Assembly: GCA_046049545.1 (NCBI GenBank)
Contig: JBJORF010000020.1
Coordinates: 1 to 53,796 of the forward strand
DNA length: 53,796 bases
DNA from: Romeriopsis sp046049545
GTDB lineage: Bacteria; Cyanobacteriota; Cyanobacteriia; Leptolyngbyales; Leptolyngbyaceae
Direction of reading: 5' to 3'
Under the pieces are notes generated by a model, which saw nothing but the letters and a program-made list of their open reading frames with translations, was not told where the DNA came from and did not search any database. Below, one piece after another: positions 1 through 8,245 of this stretch (positions are counted from its first letter, which is position 1; each line of letters opens with the position of its first letter). A program made the translations under genes and the position numbers.

Positions 1-183
1 TTCATGCCGCCTTCCTGGGCCGAAGAGGATGAGCCAGAGCGCTTTGATGACTTTGATCAACAGTTAGCCGAAGCGATCGGACTGCCCGTTGAATGGGAGG
101 ATCGAGAATGCTTCCGAATCGATTCGCCGGAGCCGGATACGGTGGTGCTGATCCAGGAGTTTCTTAGCGAATATCAGGATTAG
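1..183 (+). CDS. Hypothetical acidic protein, 3' end only
   Basis: The first reading frame is open from the window edge to a TAG at 181-183, giving the last 60 residues of a protein that starts outside the window. The piece is very acidic, with runs of Glu and Asp, and ends in EFLSEYQD. I recognise no domain. Its neighbour at 227-1450 is on the opposite strand, so the two genes converge. It could be the C-terminus of a small cyanobacterial hypothetical protein; no function can be assigned. Confidence 0.5.
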   Translation, partial: FMPPSWAEEDEPERFDDFDQQLAEAIGLPVEWEDRECFRIDSPEPDTVVLIQEFLSEYQD

Positions 184-226
184 GTGGTGCGGCGGCTGGG
201 AGCGCTGCGCTGATCGGGCAATTGGG

Positions 227-1375
227 CTATCGGAATATTGCTTGAAAGCCCATTTTGCGTTGGTCCGCCGTCTCAGCCGTCATATTCCACAGGGTTTCGT
301 AGAAAAAGAAAGACATGCCCGCAAACCTTCGATCGCGCACCATTTGCACCTGAGTTTGAATTTGCTGCATGGGGATCGGCTTGGCACGGAGTCCCGATAG
401 CACGCCTACTGTAACTGGAATATGCTGTCTTGCGGCTTTTACTTCGGGCCGATCGAGTTCGTTTTGGAAGCTCGTCAGGCTGTCGCGATACACCTGCAAC
501 GCCAATTCTTCCACCAAACCTTCCCGCTCCCAGCGTCGCCAATCCTGTAAGGAATGCTCCATGGAAAAATCATAATTATTCGGCGAAAGGGCGAAGACAA
601 CCTTACTTTTCTGGGCTTTGACATCGCGGAAAAGCTGTCGGGTAAATTCGGTGATTTTGTCCGCGCGCCACTTAATCCAGGCGGGATCTTTGGGATTGGT
701 CGGCGGGCGTTTACCTTGATTCTCCTTTTTGTACAAATTCACCGTAAAGGCATCATAGCCAAACTCAAACGGCAAGCCAAAATGATCGTCAAATTGAATC
801 CCATCCACATCATATTTCGTCACCACTTCCAACACCAAATCGCGAATAAATCGCTGTACCTCGGGCCGCAATGGATTCAGCCATACTCTGGGATAAATGC
901 CTTCCATCCAAATTTTGCTGCCATCTTGTTTCAGCGTCAACCAGTCCGATCGGCGCATCGCCAACCCCGAATCCTCCGGCACCATAAACCCAAATTCAAA
1001 CCAGGGCATGACTTTAATGCCCTTCGCATGGCTGGCTTGAATGATCTCGGCGAGGGCATCCCGGTTTTGCAGTGAATCTGGGCGGGGGTCAACGGCGCTG
1101 CCCAAGGTTTGCTGAGCGATCGCGCTCGGGTAAGTCGTATACCCCCAATTCCACACCACGGGGTATATCTGGTTAAACTTTAAGTGGGCCAGTTCAGTGA
1201 CCGCGTTATTAATCCGATCGCGATTAAACAAAACATTGCTATCAACGTTAGTTAACCAAACGCCACGGATTTCCGCCGGGGCTGCCACGATCGGGCCAGC
1301 CCAACTCGATAACAGTACAATGGCACAACTTAAACCAAACAATAGAAGGCGTAACCAGCGATCGGGTAAACCCAT
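227..1375 (-). CDS. GHL10/DUF187-type glycosyl hydrolase-like protein, secreted
   Basis: This looks like a member of the GHL10 (DUF187) TIM-barrel family of predicted glycoside hydrolases, common in cyanobacteria. Visible family features are the start of the barrel (EIRGVWLTNVDSNVLF), the YPVVWNWGYTTYPS strand, an EFGFMVP segment and the conserved VDGIQFDDHFGLP core with paired acidic residues. I place the start at 1375 because MGLPDRW is followed at once by a hydrophobic signal segment ending in AAPAEIRG. An in-frame ATG at 1450 would add 25 residues before that signal. The substrate is unknown; a cell-envelope or extracellular polysaccharide is the usual inference. The upstream gene at 1530 is divergent, leaving a shared promoter space. 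Confidence 0.85.
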   Translation of the reverse strand: MGLPDRWLRLLLFGLSCAIVLLSSWAGPIVAAPAEIRGVWLTNVDSNVLFNRDRINNAVTELAHLKFNQIYPVVWNWGYTTYPSAIAQQTLGSAVDPRPDSLQNRDALAEIIQASHAKGIKVMPWFEFGFMVPEDSGLAMRRSDWLTLKQDGSKIWMEGIYPRVWLNPLRPEVQRFIRDLVLEVVTKYDVDGIQFDDHFGLPFEFGYDAFTVNLYKKENQGKRPPTNPKDPAWIKWRADKITEFTRQLFRDVKAQKSKVVFALSPNNYDFSMEHSLQDWRRWEREGLVEELALQVYRDSLTSFQNELDRPEVKAARQHIPVTVGVLSGLRAKPIPMQQIQTQVQMVRDRRFAGMSFFFYETLWNMTAETADQRKMGFQAIFR

Positions 1376-1529
1376 GAGTTCGTTAATGAGGAGGTGTTGC
1401 TTAACCTTAGCGCAGACTGCAAGATGAGATAACGCTAATTCCTCTTTCATGACTGCACCCTGGGAGGTTATGCAATGATGCTGCGATCTCTCTACGCTTC
1501 AAGTATTTCGCACCGATTGATAGAAATGT

Positions 1530-2219
1530 ATGAGAAACTTCACAGCCAAGCAACGATCGCTAATTGCCCTACTACTTGTTGTCCCTGTGACCAGCATTGG
1601 GGCATTGATGGCGACTTGGATTATGCCGGGGTCGATCGGGCAGACGATTGCGCTTCTCGGTGGAATTTGGATGGTGATCTTTCCCAGTCTTTGGCGGCGC
1701 TGGGATGATTCATTCGGGCCGATCGTCACCTTCAAATCGCCACCCCGATCGACCTGGACTGCCGGAATCATTTTAGGACTCGTGATGTTTGGTCTGATTG
1801 TCGCGAGCTATGGGTTTGTGGGGCGGCGCTGGATCGATGTCGCGGATGCGCGATCGCGCGTTGCACAGTTGGGGATGAATGTACCGCTGATGGTGTATGG
1901 CTTTGGGTCATTTCAGACGTTGGTGAACTCGTTTATTGAGGAATATGTGTGGCGGGGCTTTGTCGATCGGCATGGTCAGGTGGTGTGGTCGCCGCGCTGG
2001 TCGATCGTGCTGTCCGGCGCATTCTTTACGGTGCATCATGTGATTTTGATGCGGGCTTATTCGGATAATTTGGGATTGATTCTGATGGGGACGATGGCGG
2101 TGTTTTCGGCGGGGGTGGCGTGGTCGATCGCGCGGCGGGCTTATCGATCGTTACTGCCCTGCTATTTGAGCCACTTGGCGGCGGATCTGGCGTTGGGCCA
2201 TTGCCATTCCCGATTATGA
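1530..2219 (+). CDS. CPBP family intramembrane metalloprotease
   Basis: This 229-residue, mostly hydrophobic protein belongs to the CPBP (Abi, CAAX protease and bacteriocin-processing) family of membrane-embedded proteases. The diagnostic motif 1 is EEYVWRG (EExxxR) in the middle of the protein, followed by the HH of TVHHV, the second expected metal or catalytic site. Several membrane helices are visible from residue 12 onward. The stop codon overlaps the ATG of purU (ATGA at 2216-2219), so the two genes are likely co-transcribed and translationally coupled. The natural substrate is unknown; some family members act on peptides or prenylated proteins, but nothing here shows which. Confidence 0.88.
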   Translation: MRNFTAKQRSLIALLLVVPVTSIGALMATWIMPGSIGQTIALLGGIWMVIFPSLWRRWDDSFGPIVTFKSPPRSTWTAGIILGLVMFGLIVASYGFVGRRWIDVADARSRVAQLGMNVPLMVYGFGSFQTLVNSFIEEYVWRGFVDRHGQVVWSPRWSIVLSGAFFTVHHVILMRAYSDNLGLILMGTMAVFSAGVAWSIARRAYRSLLPCYLSHLAADLALGHCHSRL

Positions 2220-3079
2220 CGATTTCTGCAAGACGATTTGTGCTGTCCTTGGCCTGTCCCGATCGGGTGGGAATTGTCGCGGCAGTGAGCCAGTTTATTG
2301 CGGGGCATAGCGGCTGGATTACGGAGGCGCAACATCATAGCGATCACATCGCGCAGTTTTTCTTTATGCGGCAGGAGATTTTGGCAGATTCCCTGGCGAT
2401 CGATTTAGCGGCCTTTCGATCGCAGTTTACCGCGATCGCGCAGCAATTTGACATGACTTGGAAACTCACCGACACTGCCCAGAAAAAGCGGGTGGTATTG
2501 TTGATCTCCAAGCCGGAGCATTGCATTCATGATTTACTCTCGCGTTGGCAAAGTGGCGAACTCGCGATCGAGATTCCCTGTGTGATTTCCAATCATGAGC
2601 ATTTCCGACAATTAGTTGAGTGGCATGGCATTCCCTATCATTACGTGCCCGTGACTGCGGCAACCAAGCAGGCAGCCTACGCGCAAGTGGCGCAGATCTT
2701 TGAAGATGTAGGCGGAGATACGATGGTTTTAGCGCGTTATATGCAGGTGCTTTCGCCGGAAATGTGTAAGCGGTATCCGGGGCAAATTATTAATATTCAC
2801 CATTCCTTCCTGCCCTCATTTGTGGGGGCAAAACCCTACCACCAAGCCTACGATCGGGGCGTGAAACTGATTGGAGCCACTTGCCATTACGTTACCGAAG
2901 AACTTGATGCGGGGCCAATTATTGACCAAGACGTAATTCGGATTGATCATTCCGATGCGATCGAGGATTTTATTCGCTATGGCAAAGACATTGAAAAAAT
3001 CGTGCTGGCTAGAGGACTGCGCTATCACATCGAAGATCGTGTGATTGTCCATGGCAATAAAACGATCGTGTTTCGTTGA
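2216..3079 (+). CDS. purU: Formyltetrahydrofolate deformylase
   Basis: PurU hydrolyses 10-formyl-tetrahydrofolate to tetrahydrofolate and formate, balancing one-carbon pools and feeding formate to purine synthesis. The 287-residue protein has an N-terminal ACT-type regulatory domain (LACPDRVGIVAAVSQFI) and a C-terminal formyltransferase-like domain. The catalytic region INIHHSFLPSFVGAKPY is present, followed by the Asp in ELDAGPIIDQD. I chose the ATG at 2216, which overlaps the stop of the protease gene, rather than the longer frame from 2120 whose extra residues do not fit the family. Length is normal for PurU. There is no sign of damage. Confidence 0.95.
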   Translation: MTISARRFVLSLACPDRVGIVAAVSQFIAGHSGWITEAQHHSDHIAQFFFMRQEILADSLAIDLAAFRSQFTAIAQQFDMTWKLTDTAQKKRVVLLISKPEHCIHDLLSRWQSGELAIEIPCVISNHEHFRQLVEWHGIPYHYVPVTAATKQAAYAQVAQIFEDVGGDTMVLARYMQVLSPEMCKRYPGQIINIHHSFLPSFVGAKPYHQAYDRGVKLIGATCHYVTEELDAGPIIDQDVIRIDHSDAIEDFIRYGKDIEKIVLARGLRYHIEDRVIVHGNKTIVFR

Positions 3080-3147
3080 ATTCTAGTTCCGTGGTCGAAC
3101 GCCCCTGGGATTGTTTGCCGGAGCTTGTTGGGTTGGGTTTGTCTCGA

Positions 3148-3765
3148 TCAGCGATTGAGTAATACGCCACAATTAGGCGTTTCCGCTGGTTTTTCCAGAT
3201 TATCGAAGGGCTGTAACTTTAATGCTTTTAATTCACAAACCATAAACGCTTTTTGCCGATCGTCAGCTTTACTCACGGCGGCGGAAAAATTGGGAATGGT
3301 TCCGATCAGGGCATCGACTAAGCCTTTCCAGCCCACGGGCAAGGGAAATTTACTCAACGCCGCCGGGCGCGATAATGTGTCTTGCAGAAAACGGTCAAGC
3401 TCGAATGCCGCATTAATCGATCGCTCAACTTCCTGTTTGAAATAGCGATCGTTGGCAATATTGGAATTGGACTCGATCGATAACGTTAATTGCGACAACA
3501 CTGTATTCACCGAAGTCGCGGTGCGGTTATAGCGCAATCGCGTTTCGCGACAAACCCGTTCCGATTCGGAGATTTTTCCCGCTTCGACTGCCCCCGGCTG
3601 ATCGCAATACAAATCCTTCAACGATCGCACGGCATTATCCGCCGTATGGCGCGCATTAATTAACGGTGTGAGTGCCGCCGTATCTAGGGTATAGCGCGAT
3701 CGGCCACAGCCGCTGATCGCCAGTAAACCCACTGCACCAACCCCCCAAAAAATCCACCGCATCAC
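3148..3765 (-). CDS. Hypothetical lipoprotein
   Basis: This 205-residue protein begins with a short positively charged N-terminus, a hydrophobic stretch and a lipobox (AISGC), so it is probably exported and lipid-anchored at Cys20. The mature part is rich in helices, with no domain I can name; conserved-looking Cys residues occur at CDQPG and CRETR and near the C-terminus (CGVLL). Its start codon overlaps the stop of the upstream HAD gene by 4 bases, so the two are probably one operon. It may be a cyanobacterial periplasmic protein of unknown function. Confidence 0.7.
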   Translation of the reverse strand: MMRWIFWGVGAVGLLAISGCGRSRYTLDTAALTPLINARHTADNAVRSLKDLYCDQPGAVEAGKISESERVCRETRLRYNRTATSVNTVLSQLTLSIESNSNIANDRYFKQEVERSINAAFELDRFLQDTLSRPAALSKFPLPVGWKGLVDALIGTIPNFSAAVSKADDRQKAFMVCELKALKLQPFDNLEKPAETPNCGVLLNR

Positions 3766-4514
3766 GCACCTAACTGAATTTCATCGATCGACCGCAACAT
3801 TATATCCGCGTTCGGAATATCGAACGGCTGATGCCAGCCCCAGGAAACGCCCACCGACCCTGCTGCCCCGGCGCGAATTCCGAGTTCCACATCCGCCCCG
3901 GAATCGCCAATCATCAATGTCCGCTCCGGTGCGACACCCAATCCTCTACAGGCTAGCTCAAATAACCGGGGATTGGGTTTGCTCAATCCTGGTTCTGCCC
4001 CTTGATAGAAGTTAAAGTATTGCCCCAGATCGTAATGTGCCGCAAACTGCTCGATATTCGGCAACACATCCGCCGATAAAATTCCCAGCTTTAATCCGGT
4101 TGCCTGCAACTGTTGCAGCAGGAGTTCGACTCCCGGATAGGGCACGGTAATTTCGTGCTTGATCGGCATCTGCGATGTCGCGATCGCGAAAATTTCCTCG
4201 ACTAATTTCAGCGCCTCCATCCAGCTATAGCCCAGTTCCGCGATCAGCCCCGCCGTGACGATCGTATTGTCCTGCCGTGACCCCACCGCGAGTAAACTCG
4301 CCGGATGTACGTGGTCTTCGCGCAATCCCCAGACCGAAAGCAGCCGATCGGCAAAATTCCCAGGGGCACGATCGGCCACCATCGAGTCAATCACCATCGC
4401 CCGCTTCAGCCCGACCAACCGCAGATATTCGTGGGAATTGGACAAGGTGCCATCTTTATCAAATAAGACCGCATCAACCTCGTAAACCCGATCGCCACAC
4501 TGCAACTTCACCAT
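3762..4514 (-). CDS. HAD-superfamily phosphatase
   Basis: A 250-residue haloacid dehalogenase-type hydrolase. Motif I is DKDGTLSNS (nucleophile Asp and general acid Asp), motif II is LGILSAD, the motif III Lys is in GLSKPNPRLF and motif IV is MIGDSGADVELG. A helical cap lies between motif I and II. The overall pattern resembles phosphoglycolate-phosphatase-like enzymes, but the substrate cannot be fixed from sequence; the first residues (VKLQCGDRVYEVDAVLFDKDG) are typical of a cyanobacterial HAD subgroup. A GGGAG ribosome-binding sequence precedes the ATG at 4514. The gene overlaps the downstream lipoprotein gene by 4 bases and lies downstream of the ribosomal protein S1 terminator. Confidence 0.88.
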   Translation of the reverse strand: MVKLQCGDRVYEVDAVLFDKDGTLSNSHEYLRLVGLKRAMVIDSMVADRAPGNFADRLLSVWGLREDHVHPASLLAVGSRQDNTIVTAGLIAELGYSWMEALKLVEEIFAIATSQMPIKHEITVPYPGVELLLQQLQATGLKLGILSADVLPNIEQFAAHYDLGQYFNFYQGAEPGLSKPNPRLFELACRGLGVAPERTLMIGDSGADVELGIRAGAAGSVGVSWGWHQPFDIPNADIMLRSIDEIQLGA

Positions 4515-4547
4515 TCAGCTAACTCCCGCAATCAAAAAGGTACGGCC

Positions 4548-4576
4548 ACAAAAAAGGCACGGTGACTACCGTGCCT
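4548..4576 (-). terminator. Rho-independent terminator of ribosomal protein S1 gene
   Basis: On the minus strand an 8-bp perfect stem (GGCACGGT / ACCGTGCC, loop of 4) is followed by a run of six T residues. It lies 28 bases beyond the stop codon of the S1 gene and in front of the HAD gene. Confidence 0.85.
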
Positions 4577-4603
4577 AGAATGAATACAAAATCAACGAAC
4601 CGA

Positions 4604-5548
4604 TTAGTCTGGCTCAACCGTGGACACAACTTCCATCGAAGGAATCGGTGCGCCCTGCTCTTGCAGCTTCTCTTTGTACTTCGCCGCCATCGCTTCGGCT
4701 TGCTCGAATACCGCCTCACGGTTCTTCACCATGTCGCCCGGTTCCGGCTCAAGCTGCTTCGTGGACAGGGAGATCCGACCGCGCTCTGCGTCAAGGTCAA
4801 TGATCATCACCTTCAGCTCATCATTCACGTTGAACACGCTATGCGGCGTGTCGATGTGATCGTGGGAGATTTCGGAAATGTGCAGCAGGCCGCTGACCCC
4901 ACCGATATCGATGAACGCACCGTAGGGCTTGATACCGCGCACCGTACCGATCACCACTTCGCCCACTTCCAGGCGGTTCATCTTGCGCTCCACCAAAGCC
5001 CGACGGTGGCTGAGCACGAGGCGATTGCGCTCTTCGTCCACTTCCAGGAACTTCAGCGGCAGCTCTTCGCCCACTAAGTCTTCCTTCGGCTTACGCGTGC
5101 TGATGTGGGAACCGGGGATAAATCCACGCAGCCCTTCGATCCGCACCAAAGCCCCGCCTCGATTGGTGGCGAACACCAACGATCGCACTGTTGCATCCTC
5201 GGTCTGGAGCTGACGCACCCGCTCCCAGGCACGCATGTACTCGATGCGGCGAATCGACAGCGTGAGCTGACCGTCTTCATTCTCATCGGCTAGGATGAAA
5301 AACTCGCGCGTTTCATTCGGCTGCAATACTTCATCCGGCGTATCAATCCGGTTAATCGACATTTCCTGGATCGGAATGTAGGCGGCGGTCTTCGCGCCAA
5401 TGTCGATCAGAGCGCCTTTCGGCTCAAGGTTAAAAACCGTCCCAGCCACGATGTCTCCGGGGCTGAAGTGGTAATCGTACTTGTCGAGAAGGGCGGCAAA
5501 ATCCTCGTGGGTAAAACCGATATCGGCTTTTGTGTTCTGACTGACCAT
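4604..5548 (-). CDS. rpsA: 30S ribosomal protein S1, three-domain cyanobacterial form
   Basis: S1 binds mRNA on the small ribosomal subunit and helps translation initiation. This 314-residue version carries three S1 (OB-fold) RNA-binding repeats, starting near PGDIVAGTVFNLEPKGALIDIG, LVFATNRGGALVRIEGLRGFIPGSH and VIGTVRGIKPYGAFIDIGGVSGLLH. Cyanobacterial and chloroplast S1 proteins are short like this, while enterobacterial S1 has six repeats. I take the ATG at 5548 (MVSQNTKAD), which is preceded by AAGGAG. An upstream in-frame ATG at 5638 would add a 30-residue tail lying in the 5' leader. A terminator follows, and a promoter is proposed at 5696-5725. Confidence 0.93.
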   Translation of the reverse strand: MVSQNTKADIGFTHEDFAALLDKYDYHFSPGDIVAGTVFNLEPKGALIDIGAKTAAYIPIQEMSINRIDTPDEVLQPNETREFFILADENEDGQLTLSIRRIEYMRAWERVRQLQTEDATVRSLVFATNRGGALVRIEGLRGFIPGSHISTRKPKEDLVGEELPLKFLEVDEERNRLVLSHRRALVERKMNRLEVGEVVIGTVRGIKPYGAFIDIGGVSGLLHISEISHDHIDTPHSVFNVNDELKVMIIDLDAERGRISLSTKQLEPEPGDMVKNREAVFEQAEAMAAKYKEKLQEQGAPIPSMEVVSTVEPD

Positions 5549-5695
5549 GCTGTGTTTGGGTTTCTCCTTAAGATTTTCTCCTCCTAGTGAATGGCGAAGC
5601 ACATCTATATAATGTGCGACCGACACGCTGAGCTGCATAACTGGTTAAAGCACCAGGGCAGACCCATAGGAAAGTTACAAGTGTTCAGGATTACG

Positions 5696-5725
5696 ATAAT
5701 ACCCCACCCTGGCACTCTATTCCAA
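5696..5725 (-). promoter_or_regulatory. Putative promoter of ribosomal protein S1 gene
   Basis: On the minus strand TTGGAA (5720-5725) and TATTAT (5696-5701) are separated by 18 bases, a sigma-70-like arrangement about 150 bases upstream of the chosen start codon. A second -10-like TATATAG lies nearer the gene. Prediction from pattern only. Confidence 0.4.
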
Positions 5726-5968
5726 GCACCTTCTTGGATGATCGCGCGGCGGCCGATCGGATCATCCGATGCGTAGTCCCCCGACTCCGATCACTCATTG
5801 TCAATCTTAAGTATTTTTTTATACGCAAATATTTGACGGTCGCGTATTTTTACTGGGGCTGAAATCGCCTGGGGTCAGCCCGGTGACACCTTGATTTGGG
5901 GTGAAAATCGCAAGGAATAAGGCTTTTGTCTATTTGGGGATTGAATGTGTCAAAAATTCTTTCATCAG

Positions 5969-5974
5969 TATAAT
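5969..5974 (+). promoter_or_regulatory. Putative -10 box of the EAL-domain gene
   Basis: A perfect TATAAT lies 26 bases before the ATG at 6001. No good -35 box is present at the usual spacing; a TTGAAT at 5941 is too far (22 bases). If used, the transcript would start near 5980 and favour the 6001 start. The rest of the 5549-6000 gap holds the S1 leader and promoter; I see no gene in it. Confidence 0.35.
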
Positions 5975-6000
5975 TGGTGAACTTCAGGGTGTATTTATTC

Positions 6001-7902
6001 ATGGGTGAGCGAGTGGAAATGCTGATTTTGGGGAACCATCAGGGGAAGCAGTCGCGATCGACGCATCCGATCGGTCGCGGTAGTCCACTGCGGTCGCGGC
6101 GCTACGCCGATTGGGTGGGCGCTGACCATGGCACTCCCACAGGGCAGGCGATGAAAACGATTTTGTTACTCGAACCCGATCGGGGCGCACGAGATTTGGT
6201 TTTAGGCGTGTTGGCGGCGGCGGGTTGGCGGGCCGTTGTGGTGGCGGACGTGGCCGCAATGCTGCGGCAGGCGCGGGAGCTGCTGCCGGAGGTAATGCTA
6301 CTGGCGTTGCCGCCCGCCGAACTGGCGCCCGTGATTGCACAAATTCGACAGGATCCGCGTTTTGCAACGGTGGCGTTGATTGGTTTGGGGCCGAGGATGA
6401 GTCGTCAGGATCGGCGCAGTTGGCTGAGCTTGGGGCTGGATGATTGCCTATCGAAACCCTTGATCGCGACGGCGGTGGAGCAGGCGATCGCCGGTTGTTT
6501 GCAGCGGCAAGCGCGGATGTTACAGCCCTATACGCAGCAGGTGCAGCGGGGCAAGTTGGTGCTGGAGCGGTTGGCCTACTGGGATGAAGTGACCGGATTG
6601 CCGAATCGCCGACTGTTTGACCAGCAGGTGCAGCAGGTGTTGACCCACGCGCGTCAGGTGCAGCAGAGTGTGGCGATGTTTGCGCTGAATGTTGATCAGC
6701 TCCATGGGATTACGGTGACCTTTGGTCAAGAGATGGGTGCGGCGGTGCTACAGGCTGTGGGACAGCGGTTAAAGCAGGTGGAGGCGCTGGCGATCGCCCG
6801 CCTGGGCGACACGGAATTTGGGCTGGTGTTTGCCGAGGTGTGGCAGCATCAGCAGGTGGCGCAGTTGGCCCAGCGACTGGTAGACGTGGTGACGGAGCCG
6901 TATAAGCTGAATGGTCATGAAGTGCGGATTCAGGTCAGCCTGGGCGTTGCTTCTTATCCCCAGCATGGCAATACTGGGCCGCAGCTTTTAATGCAGGCGA
7001 ACACGGCGATGCGCTGGTGTCAGCAGCAAGGCCAAAACGGGTATCGCTTCTACAATCCGACGATGACGACGGTGGAGGCCGAGCGACATTTGATCGCGAT
7101 CGACCTGGGCCGAGCGATCGCCCGCCAGGAACTGGAAGTGCATTATCAGCCGCAGATTGACGTACAGACAGGCCAGATGATCGGGATGGAGGCGCTGGTG
7201 CGCTGGCGGCATGGGCAGCGGGGGATGATTTCGCCGGCGACCTTTGTGCCGATCGCCGAGGAATTGGGGTTGATTGTGTCGATCGGGGAGTGGGTGCTGC
7301 GCCGTGCCTGTCAGGAATTCATGACGATGCAGCAGCAGTTGCCCCATCCGGTGAAGCTCTCGGTGAATCTGTCGATGCGGCAGTTGCATCAAGGTAATTT
7401 CCTGGAAACCGTGACGCAAATTCTGCGCGAGACGGCGATGAATCCCCAGCAGTTGCAACTGGAATTGACCGAAACGAGCCTGATGCAGCAGGTGAATACG
7501 ACGATCTACACCCTGCAACAGTTGAAGCAGATGGGGCTGGGAATCGCGATCGATGACTTTGGTACGGGCTATTCGTCGCTGACCTACTTGGCCAAGTTGC
7601 CGATCGATACGTTGAAAATTGACCATACCTTTGTCAGTCAATTGACCCTCGATCAAAATGCGGCGGTGATCTCCAACATGATCATCAGTATGGCCCATCA
7701 GTTGGGGCTCGCGATCGTTGCTGAAGGGGTAGAAACCCAAGGGCAACTGCTCTTCCTGCATCAGCTCGGTTGTCGATCGGTACAGGGCTATCTCTACTCG
7801 CCGCCTTTAAAGGCGGCAGATGTGCTGCGCTTTGCCCAAACTCCGATCCCCAGCGCGTTGATCCTGGCCCCCCAGCGAAACGCCCGATCGCAGCCCGCCT
7901 GA
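6001..7902 (+). CDS. REC-GGDEF-EAL cyclic-di-GMP phosphodiesterase with degenerate REC and GGDEF
   Basis: Three domains are visible: a receiver-like domain beginning at MKTILLLEPD (coded from 6151), a GGDEF domain and a C-terminal EAL domain. The EAL domain keeps its key residues: MEALVRW, the Asn of NLSMRQL, the Glu of ELTETS, AIDDFGTGYSSL, the Lys of LKIDHTF, and AEGVE. It is therefore predicted to hydrolyse cyclic-di-GMP. The GGDEF signature is changed to LGDTEF, so it should not make cyclic-di-GMP. The receiver lacks the phospho-acceptor Asp (ALPP where LDLMMP is usual). The start could be 6001 or 6151; the extra Arg-rich 50 residues from 6001 are not conserved-looking. It lies just before the pix operon, suggesting a link to motility control. 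Confidence 0.88.
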   Translation: MGERVEMLILGNHQGKQSRSTHPIGRGSPLRSRRYADWVGADHGTPTGQAMKTILLLEPDRGARDLVLGVLAAAGWRAVVVADVAAMLRQARELLPEVMLLALPPAELAPVIAQIRQDPRFATVALIGLGPRMSRQDRRSWLSLGLDDCLSKPLIATAVEQAIAGCLQRQARMLQPYTQQVQRGKLVLERLAYWDEVTGLPNRRLFDQQVQQVLTHARQVQQSVAMFALNVDQLHGITVTFGQEMGAAVLQAVGQRLKQVEALAIARLGDTEFGLVFAEVWQHQQVAQLAQRLVDVVTEPYKLNGHEVRIQVSLGVASYPQHGNTGPQLLMQANTAMRWCQQQGQNGYRFYNPTMTTVEAERHLIAIDLGRAIARQELEVHYQPQIDVQTGQMIGMEALVRWRHGQRGMISPATFVPIAEELGLIVSIGEWVLRRACQEFMTMQQQLPHPVKLSVNLSMRQLHQGNFLETVTQILRETAMNPQQLQLELTETSLMQQVNTTIYTLQQLKQMGLGIAIDDFGTGYSSLTYLAKLPIDTLKIDHTFVSQLTLDQNAAVISNMIISMAHQLGLAIVAEGVETQGQLLFLHQLGCRSVQGYLYSPPLKAADVLRFAQTPIPSALILAPQRNARSQPA

Positions 7903-8245
7903 CGCTGCGGAAATCACGCAGGGAAAGCCGATCGGCGGCAGAACTGGAAAAAAATCTGTAAATTCACTCAGCTGCAATTTTGTAAAAGCATGGTGAAATT
8001 CAAATCTCAGTAAAAAATCGGTGTAGCAAACTCGGTTCTACCTGAGATTTTTAGAACAACGCTGTCAACTATATATCTGTGCTCGTCTACATCAGTTTTA
8101 CAGGTCGTCTACCCAGTTCTCCGGACAGTTTTGTGAGCAATCGCAAAAAAGTTAGCAGAAACTTGACACCTGGATAAGCGCCTCCTCGATAGTGTTGGAT
8201 TGCATTGACCCCTCAGACTTAGCTGAGACCAGCTTAAGGCAAGTT
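7903..8245 (+). promoter_or_regulatory. Leader region of the pix operon
   Basis: This gap of about 340 bases is AT-richer than its flanks and holds no gene I can support. A TTGACA (8163-8168) is a candidate -35 box, but no good -10 box lies at the right distance (TAGTGT is 21 bases on). A regulatory leader for pixG is the most likely content. Confidence 0.3.

Noticed and set aside
6988..7761. A 257-residue minus-strand frame over the EAL domain
   Set aside because: His/Arg/Gln/Leu-rich antisense shadow of the EAL-coding strand with no recognisable family.
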